The notes under the pieces are model-generated. The model made no database searches. It was given only the letters and a program-made list of their open reading frames with translations, and had not been told where the DNA came from. Source: Megalonaias nervosa (Eukaryota > Mollusca > Bivalvia > Unionida > Unionidae). From it: a DNA stretch of 64,000 nucleotides. The position numbers were made by a program, and so were the translations under genes. This document shows, piece by piece, positions 12,191 through 24,165 of this stretch (its first letter is position 1; every line of letters begins with the position of its first letter). The stretch covers positions 62,001 to 126,000 of the forward strand of contig JAECUM010001156.1 in assembly GCA_016617855.1 (NCBI GenBank), in the 5' to 3' direction.

Positions 12191-13389
12191 AAAGTACGGG
12201 TATCTGTATCATTAACAGCAACAAAAAAACTATTTAGTTTCAGTCTCAATATCACTTAATGCTGTTGATTAAATTGGGGGGGGGTCTGTGTTACAGTTGT
12301 TTTCTTTGAAAGACTTGCAATATAGTCAGTAGTTTCATAATGACAGATACAAGTAAAACAAATCTGTAAAATATTATACATGAAGTCAATTGTTTAATTG
12401 GAAAACTTATCTAGAAAATTTTCTGTATTTCGTAAATTCATGAATTTTGTTGACACTGAATTAGTTCAATATTTTTTATTGGTTTTTTTTGCAGTTTCTT
12501 TGAAAATATCTCTTTACAGGGGTAAGCCATTTGGATTCCATCATGTCAGTTTGTAATATACTGCTATAAATCTTGTGTGAAAGTTAACCATACTATCCAT
12601 ACATGCATTTTTTAAGAATCCAAAGTTCGTTCTGCATGTAACTGTAAATTATTATTGTTAACAATTAGCATCATAACATGAACAAGGGGAAAAAGAATAT
12701 ATATAGGCATTGATTTTTTTGGGTCATCCGATACAGAACATTAGTATTGCAAATGAGAGTTTAAATATTGATGTTGGAAATATATATCAGCTTCCATGTG
12801 TACTGGTTTAGAACTTAGAATCCAGTCATGTGTGATTTAGTTCATGATTTACTGATGGACCTAACGAAGTATTTAATATCTATACAACCAATGTTTCAAA
12901 AATAAACTTTGTATTCAGTCCTCTGTTATCATGTTTGACATTGGATGGAATGATGACATTTGCTTTTCACAGAACATACTCTTTTTGAACAATATCGGTT
13001 TTGATATCAATTTCAGATGAAATTTTAAACACATGCCAAAAAGATCATGGATGAGTTTGATTGGTAAATTATTTTTATCACATAGTTGGTACACTTTACT
13101 TATATTGTGTGCAGTTTCATATTTTTGATATTATAACATGTGAACATATCACTTAATGTGATTCTGATTGATCCAAATAAGCCTATGAAATTATTGTGCA
13201 GTATTCTCTTTACAGATTGACTGTGATTGTGGGAAAACTTTTTAACCCCGCCTTCTGGAATGTTTTGTTGTCAATGAACATTTTGGCTGCCATTTTTTTT
13301 TTATATTCAGAAAAGGAATTGGGTGGAAAATGGTCTTGTCTGTCTGAAATTGGCCAATTTACCACCACAGGGGCTTCTTATGTCATGTA
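12191..13389. other. non-coding, nothing recognised
   Basis: AT-rich. A splice-acceptor-like tract is present near 12515, but no open exon follows it. Confidence 0.45.
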
Positions 13390-13455
13390 TAACATATCAT
13401 AACATGAGAAATGGCTAAAACCCCAATACAAGAACAACAACAACAACAACAAATA
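13390..13455 (+). mobile_element. SINE 3' tail with CAA repeats
   Basis: ATGAGAAATGGCTAAAACCC followed by (CAA)n resembles the tail at 11105-11145. The upstream part is not recognisable. Confidence 0.4.
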
Positions 13456-14165
13456 AAACTAAGGGTATTGCTCAGTTCACAGCGAATGTTTAAGTTGGGG
13501 TTGGAGGGGGGGGCCGTAAACCTAAAGCATGGAATCTATCCTATATACAAGCGTGGTTTAAATGTTAACTTACAGAAGCAAATAAACTCACCTCTGTTCA
13601 CAGAAGAACGGGGACATAAACCGGTCTCCAAACTTGCAGAAGTTTATCCAACCATTACATATTTACGCGGTAGGCCTAAATATGTGATGCAATTCTGACT
13701 CAAAATGAAATTTGTTCACATATTCTGTAGTCAGCTGTTCCAAGTCAAATGCTGCATATATGTGGTCACAAATACATTACAGTAAATATGGGAATTTCTG
13801 CATCCAGGAAACCTTCTTTCACATGAATATCACAACAATGTAATGTTTAGTTGTGACAGTGACATGTTAGGTTATGTGAACATGGACCGTCTACTGCATT
13901 CTAACCAGTACTGCATCAAACAATGTGACATCACAATCACTGGACATTTTGTTGAAAAATGATTTTTGCCTGTGTAAAATGTTCTGTTTATTCAGAAGGA
14001 CACTTGTTCTTTGACTTATAAATTGTAAGAAAAGTAAAATATACTTTTAAATGTTAATAGTTCAACTTTGTTTGGGACTATTTTTTACACACAACAAATG
14101 AAAGGAGCAATGTCTGTCAGAATGAATGAAATTATTCATTCTTCTTTCTAAGTAATTTCCACTGA
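13456..14165. other. non-coding, nothing recognised
   Basis: A 95-codon frame overlaps the CAA repeat and has no motif. Confidence 0.45.
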
Positions 14166-14329
14166 AATAAAAAAGAATCTCAGATGGGTAACGATTTAAT
14201 ATTAAATTTATGAAAGTCGTTGAATAATGTCAAACTGTTGCTCGCCAAGGCTCGCAAAAGATGGACATTATTCAACTCATTTCATAAATTCAGTATTAAA
14301 TCATTACCCATTTGAGATCCTTTGTCTTT
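14166..14329. mobile_element. hairpin MITE-like element
   Basis: Bases 14168-14230 are an imperfect reverse complement of 14263-14329 (about 60-bp arms, e.g. CAGATGGGTAACGATTTAAT against ATTAAATCATTACCCATTTG). The loop contains CTCGCCAAGGCTCGC. It is a fold-back structure typical of non-autonomous DNA transposons. Confidence 0.7.
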
Positions 14330-14607
14330 TCTTGATATATCTTCTTAAACCTGTTTATCAGTGGGTACACAACATGTGCTTGTGGTCAGTATTTGTGTTG
14401 TTGTGATAGTTGTTCCTAAGTTTTAGGTTCAGTTTGGTTTGATGTTTTATGGCACATTAACACAAGTAGGTTATTAAGTGCCCAGAAAAATCAGGAAAAT
14501 GCCATTGAAACGGACACACCACTGTAGTTAACCCAGACAGTATCAGTCCATAAAGAATTACCTTCAGCATAAACATCTGACTTAAAATCAAGTCATGTGC
14601 TGTATTT

Positions 14608-15590
14608 TAATCTTTGCATCTACATCTAGTTGGGTATGATGAGACCCCTGTACATGTATTTGTAATCTTTGCATCCACATCTAGCTGGGTATGATGAGAC
14701 CCATGCATGTGTAATCTTTGCATCCACATCTAGCTGGGTATGATCCATGTACTTTAATCTTTGCATCCACATCTAGCTGGATAAGATCCATGTATTTTAA
14801 TCTTTGCATCCACATCTAGCTGGGTATGATGAGACCCATGTATTGGTCGTCTTTGCATTTACATCTAGCTGGGTTTGATGAGACCCATATATTTTAATCT
14901 TTGCATCCACATCTAGCTGGTTATAATGAGACCTATGTATTTGTAATCTTTGCATCCACATCTAGCTGGGTATGATGAGACCCATGTATTTGTAATCTTT
15001 TCATCCACATCTAGCTGGGTATGATGAGACCCATGTATTTGTGATCTTTTCATCCACATCTAGCTGGGTATGATGAGACCCATGTATTTGTGATCTTTAC
15101 ATGCACATCTAACTGGGTAAGATGAGACCCATGTATTTGTGATCTTTGTATCCACATCTAGTTGGGTATGATGAGACCCATGTATTTTTAATCTTCGCAT
15201 CCACATCTAGCTGGGTATAATGAGACCCATGTATTTGTAATCTTTGCATCCACATTTAGATGGGTATGATGAGACCCATGTATTGGTCATCTTTGCATCC
15301 ACATCTAGCTGGGTCTGATGAGACCCATGTATTGGTCATCTTTGCATCCACATCTAGCTGGGTATGATGAGACCCATGTATTTGTGATCTTTGTATCCAC
15401 ATCTAGCTGGGTATGATGAGACCCATGTATTTTTAATCTTCGCATCCACATCTAGCTGGGTCTGATGAGACCCATGTATTGGTCATCTTTGCATACACAT
15501 CTAGCTGGATATGATGAGACCCATGTATTTGTAATCTTTGCATTCACATCCAGCTGGGTATGATGAGATTCATGTATTTGTCAATGAACT
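14608..15590. repeat. 49-bp minisatellite, about 20 copies
   Basis: The unit contains ATCTTTGCATCCACATCTAG and CTGGGTATGATGAGACCCAT. Units start near 14609, 14663, 14713 and then about every 49 bp to 15533. Early units are shortened to about 43 bp, and point changes are shared by alternate units. Confidence 0.95.
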
Positions 15591-15910
15591 TACAAAGCTG
15601 TATAGCCATAAGGGCCAACATCAGGATGCACTATGATCTGTTTGATTAACATTGTACGTTTATTTCTTCTTGTTTTATCATATTTTTTGTGTTTAATACA
15701 TGTTCCGCTGTAAACATTACACACTTGTGTCTGCCATTACATAATGTTTTTGCAGATCAGGTCATTGCTATTTGTTCTAAAAAAATTTAGGGGACAGTTT
15801 GGGCTCTGATTTCTTTGTGCATTATTTAATTGTAGTTTAAGGTCTATGTTATTTGCAGTTTAGTCTGTTAGGGAAAGGAACATTCAGGATCATGTTTCTT
15901 TTCTTTTTAG
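15591..15910. other. presumed intron end
   Basis: Non-coding AT-rich sequence. It ends in a pyrimidine-rich tract and AG (TTTCTTTTCTTTTTAG) just before the candidate exon. Confidence 0.45.
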
Positions 15911-16054
15911 CCCCGTAAACCACTGGTGACAAATACACCCAATATGCCCAAGAAGCAGCAGTCTGTCTGGTCCCCCATCAAGAAGGAGAAACTCGTCCTT
16001 GAAGATCAGGTCATTCAGTGCACTAAGAGAACTAGCTTTATCAAGAAAAAGTGA
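15911..16054 (+). CDS. candidate host-gene exon (possibly terminal)
   Basis: A strong splice-acceptor signal (pyrimidine tract plus TAG) ends at 15910. The next bases open a frame of 47 codons closed by TGA at 16052-16054. The peptide is rich in Lys, Pro and Ser and contains MPKKQQSVWSPIKKEKLVLE. The IKKE tetrapeptide fits the SUMO-attachment consensus, and the composition is like a nuclear protein. Local GC content is clearly above the neighbourhood. The exon may instead end at a weak donor inside CAGGTCATT (about 16009). I do not recognise the protein. If real, the host gene runs on the plus strand and much of the flank is its intron. Confidence 0.45.
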   Translation, partial: PRKPLVTNTPNMPKKQQSVWSPIKKEKLVLEDQVIQCTKRTSFIKKK

Positions 16055-17645
16055 TCTGGAGGAAAAATTGGGAGTATTTGGCTGGGTAGTAGATTTCTGG
16101 AGGTTATATATAAAAAAAAATACTGCAAAAGTTGATTTGTTTCTACCGTCTGTTTCAGTGACTGTGACATGGAAATTTCTGTTAGGAAAAATGATTAATT
16201 ATGCGGCTGTTAGTTATCGTAACTATAAGAACCACTAAATAATTAATTGCATGATTAAGAAGTCAAGAGTCTAAAGGGACGGTTGTCTTAGAGTCCAGTC
16301 TGACCATAAATTTGTTCACTGGTGGTATTCATCAGTTTTATGTGAATCAAGCATATATGTTGTAATTGGATCCATATATAGTCAGGTTTATTTGGGATCT
16401 AGAAGTCATATTAGAGTGCAGATGTATATATATGTGTGTGTATGTATTTCTTGGAAGAACTCTTTACATAAAGACTAAAACAACTAGAGCAGGGTTTTTG
16501 TAATAACAAAGATGATGGATTTTTTCAATTTCAGACTTGGAAGGATCCTTTAAAACCATTTTGATATATTTTTTTTCTGAACTCAACAGGAGGTTCAAAA
16601 TGTTACTTTTTGTACAAGTCATGGAATTTTCATTCAGACTTATGAAAAATTTATTGAAAGTTCATTGATTTCTTAGTGAAATGTGCAGGAATCCAGTCAG
16701 AGAAATATTGTGTGTGTCGGAAATTGGAATTAGGTTATAGATTGGTACGAAGATTGTAAATTTGATACCAAAATGAAAAGCATGTATCTTGGATTTTATA
16801 TCTACATATTTTGTGTATATTCAGAGTATATTATCTGTACATAACTATATGTTGTTGACTGGAGGTTTTGATATATAACAAAAATCTCTTGTAATATAGC
16901 TACTAGTAATCTCTGTGAGATAATTGATTGGTTTTTAATGTATTTATATTCAGCTTAAATAATAAGTAATTACTGTGTATTATGTTGTGTGGCCACAATA
17001 TACACACACACTTCCTAATATCCAATTGACTTGGTCAGCGATCATCACTTGCTTGGCAAAAAATAATACTTCAAAAGTTGTATTGATTAGATTAAAGTGA
17101 AATTTTTTAAGTATTTCTAATAATTTTATCATGAAAGTTAGCAATTGTAGAGGAAAAAATTCATGAAAACAGAGAAAAAATTTCCAACTACTATATTTTG
17201 ATAAATGATAATTGTTCATATTGATGCAGTAAAAGCATATGGGAACTGAATGTCTGTGTAAGTATTAGGATTTTTGGGGGTATTTTGTATTCTTCAATAA
17301 GCATATCAAATGTTAATAAAGTAATTGTTCTTGCAAATATAATAAATTGAGAAAAGTCAGTAGTATATAACCAAAATGATGATCATTGTACACATTGACA
17401 TTTTCTGCACAAGTCTATTGGGTTTTTAAATGTGAGAACATTATTGATGCTAATTACTTAAGGCTTGAATTGTTTTGAGACCATTTTGTTCATGTAGTTA
17501 GATTTGCTGTCGGACCATTACTATGAGGTTGCCTAGTGAGACATAAGAAAATGGTGTCTGCTGAGTCAGTTTTCATTTCTGCATGTTGTTTCATTTAGCT
17601 TAGTGGACTGAAAGCAGGTACAGCTGATGCTTGACTGATTTGGCC
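16055..17645. other. non-coding, nothing recognised
   Basis: AT-rich with short open frames in both strands. None has motif support. Confidence 0.5.
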
Positions 17646-17649
17646 TCTC

Positions 17650-17845
17650 CAGCAAGTTTGACTTAGAAATCCAAATAGTAGTCAGCAAGCTTGACTTAGA
17701 ATGCCAAATAACAGTCAGCAAGTTTGACTTAGATTGCCAAATAACATTCAGCAAGTTTGACTTAGAATGCCATATAATAGTCAGCCAGTTTTACTTGAAT
17801 GCCAAATAATAGTCAGTCAGTTTGACTTGAATGCCAAATTAAAAA
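17650..17845. repeat. 33-bp tandem repeat, about 6 copies
   Basis: The unit is a variant of AGTCAGCAAGTTTGACTTAG followed by AATGCCAAATAAC. Confidence 0.85.
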
Positions 17846-18049
17846 CCAGCAGAGCAGAGATAGCAGTGAATACTAATAAGCACAGCATCTTTAAAATCAG
17901 TTTCCCCATCAAATTATTATGATGTTGTAAAACAGATATTGAAGTTTTGAACTGAAAATTTTATTTAAAGTAATATAATAATAACAGTTTGAACATGTAC
18001 AACTTAGTGTATAGTAAAACCACCTTGTTGTCACACCATGCTACTCCAT
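17846..18049. other. spacer between minisatellites
   Basis: No feature seen. Confidence 0.5.
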
Positions 18050-19065
18050 AGTTAAACAAAACTAACATTTTATTTATGGTTTAAAATAACACTCACGCAT
18101 AGCCTGGCATGAGATTGGGCATTTTTTGTGTTGTTCAAAAGAACAATCACACATAGCCTGACACAAGAGTGGTCATTTTGTGTATGGTTTAAAAGAACTA
18201 TCACACATAGCCTGACATGAAGATTGGGCATTTTGTGTATGGTTTAAAAGTACAATTACACATAGCCTGACATAAGATTGGGCATTTTATGTATGGTTTT
18301 TAATAAATAAATGGATATAGCCTGACACACGATCTGTTATTTTATGTATGGTTTACAAGAAGAATCACACACAGCCTAACATGAGATTGGGCATTTTATC
18401 TATGGTTTAAAAAACAATCACACATAGCCTGGTATGAGATTGGGCATTTTATACATAGTTTAAAAAAATATTTGCACAGAGCCTAACACATGATTGGCCA
18501 TTTTTTCTATGTTTAAAAAAACAATTGCACATAGAATGACATGAGATTAGGCATTTTTATGTGTGGTTTAAAAAAAAACAATCACACATAGCCTGACATA
18601 AGATTGGGCATTTTGTATATGGTTTAAAAGAACAATCACACATAGCTTGGTATGAAATTGGGCATTTTATGTATGGTTTAAAAAATATTTGCACATTACC
18701 TAATACATGATAGGCATTTTATCTGTGGTTTAAAAAAAACAATCGCACATAGACTGAGACAATCACACATAGCCTGACATAAGATTGGGCATTTTGTGTA
18801 TGGTTTAAAAGAACTATCACACATAGCCTGACATAAGATTGGGCATCTTGTGTATGGTTTTAAAGAACAATCACACATAGCCTGACATAAGATTGGACAT
18901 TTTGTATATGGTTTAAAAGAACAATCACGCATAGATTGGTATGAGATTGGGCATTTTATGTGTGGTTTAAAAAAAACAATCAGACATAACCTGACACAAG
19001 ATTGGTCATTTTATCTATGGTTTAAAAGAACAATCACACATAGCCCGACAAAAGATTGGGTAACA
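18050..19065. repeat. 53-54-bp minisatellite, about 18 copies
   Basis: The unit contains CACACATAGCCTGACATAAG, ATTGGGCATTTTGTGTATGG and TTTAAAAGAACAAT. Open frames within it (for example on the minus strand at 18696-18932) only reflect the repeat. Confidence 0.95.
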
Positions 19066-20239
19066 GCTAAAGAAATTTTAAATATTAAAGTATATTTATC
19101 CAGGGAAAATGCAGCAGTTTCAGGGTGTACACATCACATCAATAGTGTAGACAAATTATGCAAAGGAGCCTGTCAGTTGTAATATATTTGTCTTCAGTTC
19201 CTTAACATTCTATGACGGAAATACAAAGCAAGGATGGCACTGAAACTTATATGGCTTCTTATATGTAGTTATTTTGCAAAAGCTGCCTGGAACTAAAAGT
19301 GTCCACATTTATTTTAGAAAGGAACAAACTTGAAACATACTAATGTCACTAGAGTTTCAGTAACATCTGCAACTGTTTTCTTGCCATTTTTGTTGTCAGT
19401 TTGGTCAGGGTTGAGTTATCAACCTGGACAGTACAATACAAAATGTATTAAGTTACAACAAGCATAAAACATTTCCTCCTTTCTTTTTGTTGATGACATT
19501 GAATTGAACAAAGATATCTATATTATAGGTGTTTAAAACTGAAATAATACATTTCCTTTTCTTGTCACATATTATAGTTAACTGTTGCAACAGTATTTTC
19601 TCTGCTCTGCAGTGATTTAGGTAAATGGCAGTTTGGTCAGCCTAATGAAGAGCCGATACACCAATCTACAAGATAAACTTGGACTGATATATTTTATTGC
19701 TGTTTTTTTAATTTACACTAGACTCTTTTAGCACACATTGTTGCATAATGAAAAATATGAGGAAAACATATCAAAAAGTTTAAAACACCTAATAGTTGAA
19801 AGATATTTTGCTGATGCTTCATCAGAAGATTACCCAGACAACCAAAATCTGAATATCTCAGTCCATGAAGACATCTTGTCATTTATGTATATGTGTAAAG
19901 AGGGACAAGATTTTCATCACATTTTACTTGGTAAAATATATTTGAAAGGAGGACATGTTAGAGAAGATGCAAAAAGTTTCAAAATGTTGATAGCAAATAC
20001 TTGGGGTGGGTGGGTAGGTGTTTTTCTCTTCACATTTCACTCAGTGAAAATGTCACGTTTTCTCTGGAATGAGTGAATACTTGACTGATAACCGGTAGTA
20101 GACAGCTGTAACTTGAACATTCTTCAAGTAAGAAACTGATAAGACAAAGGACAACACTAAGCTTGCATTAGCCAATGGGGGGGGGGGAGACATTTACATA
20201 TTGGTGGAGAATGGAATTAATGGAGTTAGTAATTTTAAT
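19066..20239. other. non-coding, nothing recognised
   Basis: A 112-codon frame at 19738-20076 has no motif and no splice or promoter context. A G run lies at 20178-20186. Confidence 0.45.
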
Positions 20240-20668
20240 GTAAGTAATACTAAAGATGTCGCTATTGCAGAACTGGTACTTTTCCAGGTGGGCAATATCA
20301 CTACCGTGTGGCTAAAATTCATCTTCCCATTAGGGTGACTAAGAAGATTCCAAAAGACTGAATTGCCCATGAAACACCCTGCACCTTTTTTTGCCCATGC
20401 ATACTCCTTTATTCTTTTCTTAGTCACATGACTATAATGTCTGCATTGTTGACACTCGTTTATATATGCCATCACTTCCGGGATTAATGAGCGAATTCGT
20501 ATACATATTCTTTGTAGACGTTTAGAATATACCCGTGATTGAGATTTATGTCAGTTAAATTCAGCGATTCAGTATTCTGAAATCTTCTGGGTCACCCTAA
20601 TGAAATGATGAATTCTCGTCATATGGTCGGGGTATTTTCCACCGTGAAGAGTACCAGATGTAGCAGTA
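20240..20668. repeat. long imperfect inverted repeat (~110-bp arms)
   Basis: The reverse complement of 20240-20367 aligns with 20562-20668. Shared blocks are TTCAGT..TGGAATCTTCT, GTCACCCTAATG and GTACCAG. The two arms match best towards the centre and diverge outward, so it may be two opposed copies of a dispersed repeat rather than one MITE. Confidence 0.65.
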
Positions 20669-21002
20669 GGTAAGTATTTTGAATCATTAAAATTAGTTTT
20701 ACCCTAACTCTCTCACAAGAAATACAAATAATTCTTTGGTATGAAGATAGTCATTTCAATGCAGCTGGAAATATTTCACCATAATTGTAGGCTCTACACA
20801 TCTACGAGGTGAAGTCAGAAGAAAAACCTTTGATTTAAGTCAATTAAAATAGCAATAAACATAAGCTGTATGAGCTATTTTACTGACTCTAAAACCAATA
20901 AAATTATAATAATAGATGGTGTTAAAGACAGGATAAAAAGGTTATATGTTATATATGCATACAGAGGTCAAACATACACATTAAATTTAGAAAGATGGAA
21001 TT

Positions 21003-21075
21003 AGGCCAGCGGTTCCCATCCTAAGGTCGCGACCCAAATCACGGTCGCGGGCAATCCTCGATACGGTTGCAAATG
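21003..21075. mobile_element. possible hAT-type terminal fragment
   Basis: AGCGGTTCCCATCCTAAGGT followed by CGCGACCC resembles the terminal inverted repeat of hAT transposons with a GGTTCCCA core (family knowledge). The matching opposite end was not found. Confidence 0.25.
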
Positions 21076-21239
21076 GTGATCAGAAGATTAATTTGTGTGC
21101 TTTTTTATAACCATGTTATGCTGATTTAGCTACTAAGAATAACATTTCTGTTGAATTCTCAGATATTCATCCCCATCCTTTGAAATTTAAATCTCTCAAA
21201 ATTTTCGTTGAAAATGTCCAGTTCATGACGCTAGAACAG

Positions 21240-22430
21240 GTTTAGTTAGGTCAAGAAAATAAACCTGGTGCATGAGCTTGCGGTGTTAATGTCGCTTCAC
21301 AGTATCAAGGCGTTTTGTTTTGTGTTTTGTGAAAAATAATAGCCAGGCAGTTAGAAAGTCGGATATGAAGCCAGTGGCACAAAAGCTGCTACAGATGGAC
21401 TAGGGTAGCACGTAGTCGTTCTACCTGAAACCCATTGACGACTGTGGCTGTTCTATCGAAGTATCGACCTCACGTGTAGAACCTTGTATTTTTCGTACAG
21501 AATTCGAAACGATAATAGCTGTTGGGTGAGGTGTAATTAAAACCATGCTTTCTGTTGGAAGGTTAATCAACAATGACTTAAGTAGAGCTGTATGGATACA
21601 TTGTGACAGTGATGACTTAATTATTTCATAGTCTGTGAGGGATTTCAGTATGAGGAGGAGGTCGCACAAATATGCGCAGTACATCTCGATAAAGCTTGAA
21701 ATATGAACGTTATACAATCTTTGTATTAATAAACCAAACACCATATACAATGATAAATTACGGGAAAAAAATGTTTTTTTCTTTTTATTTCCACCCCCAC
21801 CCCCGTAGTTTTTAACTATAAATTCGTATATCAAATATTGGCTTATCTGCATGTTCTAGTATTTTGCAGCTATTAACCATGGCAAACATATCCTGTCTAA
21901 TCAATATTTTCTACAGCATGGTCACACTTATATTATAATTCACATTACGTAGTCTTCAGATCACAGATCCGTATAGCAGTAGCGTTTGTAACGTTTAATA
22001 TTTCATTTCTTTGACACGTCAACGGTGGCTTTTTAATATTCAGTAAATTACTTTATGAAATCAATGGATCAGCACTTTATTGGTATTGACTTTCCAACTG
22101 CAAATACAGACTTGAATTATTTTAAAGCATTCAAACCCAGGTATATACTGACTTTTTATGAAAGAAAAGTTACTGGCAGGAGTATGGACAGATAGAACCA
22201 GAAGAATTGAGTTCTGTTTTCACATTATTTATTCAAAAGGCGATAACTTTGTTCACCCGTCCGCCCTTGAAAGATATACTGACACGAGAGCACTAAACGA
22301 TTGTTTTACTGGTTACTGTTTAAGACTTTTCGACATGACACTTTTCCACACGTATCAGATCGACTTTTTATTTAAATTCCAGACAACCTTGATATACATA
22401 GGCGAATTTGACCAGCCATGGTAGCAATTT
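21240..22430. repeat. dispersed repeat, copy 1
   Basis: This segment is a diverged direct copy of 28450-29480. The clearest match is 21955-22130 against 29030-29200 (TTGACACGTCA, TTTAATATTCAGTA, ATGGATCAGCACTTT, CATTGACTTTCCAA). Shared text continues upstream at AAGGCGTTTTGTTTTG. The minus-strand 143-codon frame at 21421-21852 lies in it and shows no domain. Confidence 0.7.
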
Positions 22431-23539
22431 CTTTATTACCGACAACCTCCTTACCACCACCACTCCGAAATATAATAATGGAAGTGGCGCTTTGTATCAC
22501 TCAAGATCAGGCTAATATAATCAATTGATGCAGGGCTTTACTGGTTGGTTAATATTTACATGGTTAAAAGGGGGTGATGCGCTAATTTTAGAAGTAGGGT
22601 ATGGTGCTTTTTCCGCATTAAAAATACTCAGCAACTTTGTGGTGGTTGGGGGTGGGGATGGCAGCAAAAGTAAACGTATAGTACAAAATGAAAGACATAT
22701 GTCCAAGACTGTTTAAGATATTCTGTGGAAGAGTTGGAATTTATACGCATTTTGATTTGTTCGCAAATGCCTGAAAATTTTTACTGTTTTCTAAACAACT
22801 TAATTCATTTAGATTTATTTGTTAAAACTGTATTAATTCGTATCGTTTTCCAGATTCTACACAGCCTGTTAGTGAGGGTTTCAGTGTAACTATACTTGTA
22901 TTTTCATATGCTAATTTGATCCGTGCAATTTTCCGTTAAACTCTTGATATATAAGCTGCAAATCTTACCCTTTATTCTTGATACATATATTCCAACAAAT
23001 CGACCAAATCTAAGTATGCAGCCAACATCAAAACGGAATGCTTTGAAGATCAAGTATCAAAGAGAAGTTTCTAAATTACTTTTTTTCCTTCAAGCTTGGA
23101 AAAATACAAGATTTAAGACGGGCCTGAGCGCCAGATGTAAACATGGTGAACACAGCAAGATTTGTGCCGCCTTAAATTATGTGGGTGGTTTGTGGCTATA
23201 TGTTTTTGAGACGTCAACTGTACTCCAACATTGAAATTTCCTGGGCAACGTGAGTGAAAGTTTTTTGTTGGGGGGAGGGGGCAGTCGTGTTAAAAAGTCT
23301 CGTATCTTTTTGTAATTGGTATGTAATCTATAAATCTAGTAATAAGTCATGGAAGAAAGACGATAATACATGCTTTGCTGTGTGTAAATACATGCCACCC
23401 TCGGGCTGGCACTCACCCCTCGTACAGCAACTAATGCTCACATACGATAGCAGTATTCAATAAATGAAACGTTTGAAACTACTAAAATCTTTAACCAACA
23501 TGTAGGCCTCCGTACATGTAAATGGTTGAGTTAACGTCA
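22431..23539. other. non-coding, nothing recognised
   Basis: The short frame at 22923-23234 (103 codons) has no recognisable motif. The G-rich strings near 22640 and 23265 are simple sequence. Confidence 0.45.
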
Positions 23540-23712
23540 GAGTCGTTTTTTAGAAGAAAAAAAAAAGAAAAACGTGATTTAAGGTTGGCATTAGAGAAAA
23601 TTAATATTAACTCTGTTATTTATTTTACTGACTATAGAAAAACAATAAAATTAAGTGATGGTGTTAGCCATAGACAGGATAAGGAGATGAGAGATGCCTA
23701 CACAGGTTAAGA
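23540..23712. repeat. short dispersed repeat pair
   Basis: This block resembles 20865-20995 in direct orientation (TTTTACTGACTATAGAAAAA against TTTTACTGACTCTAAAACCA, then GATGGTGTTA and GACAGGATAA). Confidence 0.6.
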
Positions 23713-24060
23713 TAAACAGCATCCAGATAAGTGATGCATCAGTTGCTATTTTGCAATCAAAGCTGTTCTCTTCAGTGAAAAAAATAGCTGATAAAGCTGC
23801 GATTTAGTTTTATATATCTTTGTAAAGATTTAATTAATCTGCGCCAAATGTTGGGATCAAAATCACTAAAGTTCAATTCTGTCTGACCCTCATCCCACCC
23901 CCGCGACACGTTTTGTACTGCTGTTTGGGCTCAATGTTTAAACCCAGGTTCTGTTCATGTGCAGTTTTCCCTTACAAGCAGGATTAAAGGAAACTCCATG
24001 CTTCAAAGTTGTTATTATGTTAATTGTCATTAAATTCTACGCTATTTTACCAGTTTTCAC

Positions 24061-24165
24061 AGTTATTTCTATTTCCTATAAACAAGATCTCAACCAAACT
24101 TGGATTATCACAGTTATTGCTATTTCCTATAAACAAGATCTCAACCAAACTTGGATTATCACAGG
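24061..24165. repeat. 51-bp direct duplication
   Basis: CACAGTTATTTCTATTTCCT and the following AAACAAGATCTCAACCAAAC occur twice in tandem with one base difference. Confidence 0.95.

Noticed and set aside
14608..19065. CRISPR-like arrays
   Set aside because: Units are contiguous with no unique spacers; these are ordinary minisatellites in eukaryotic DNA.
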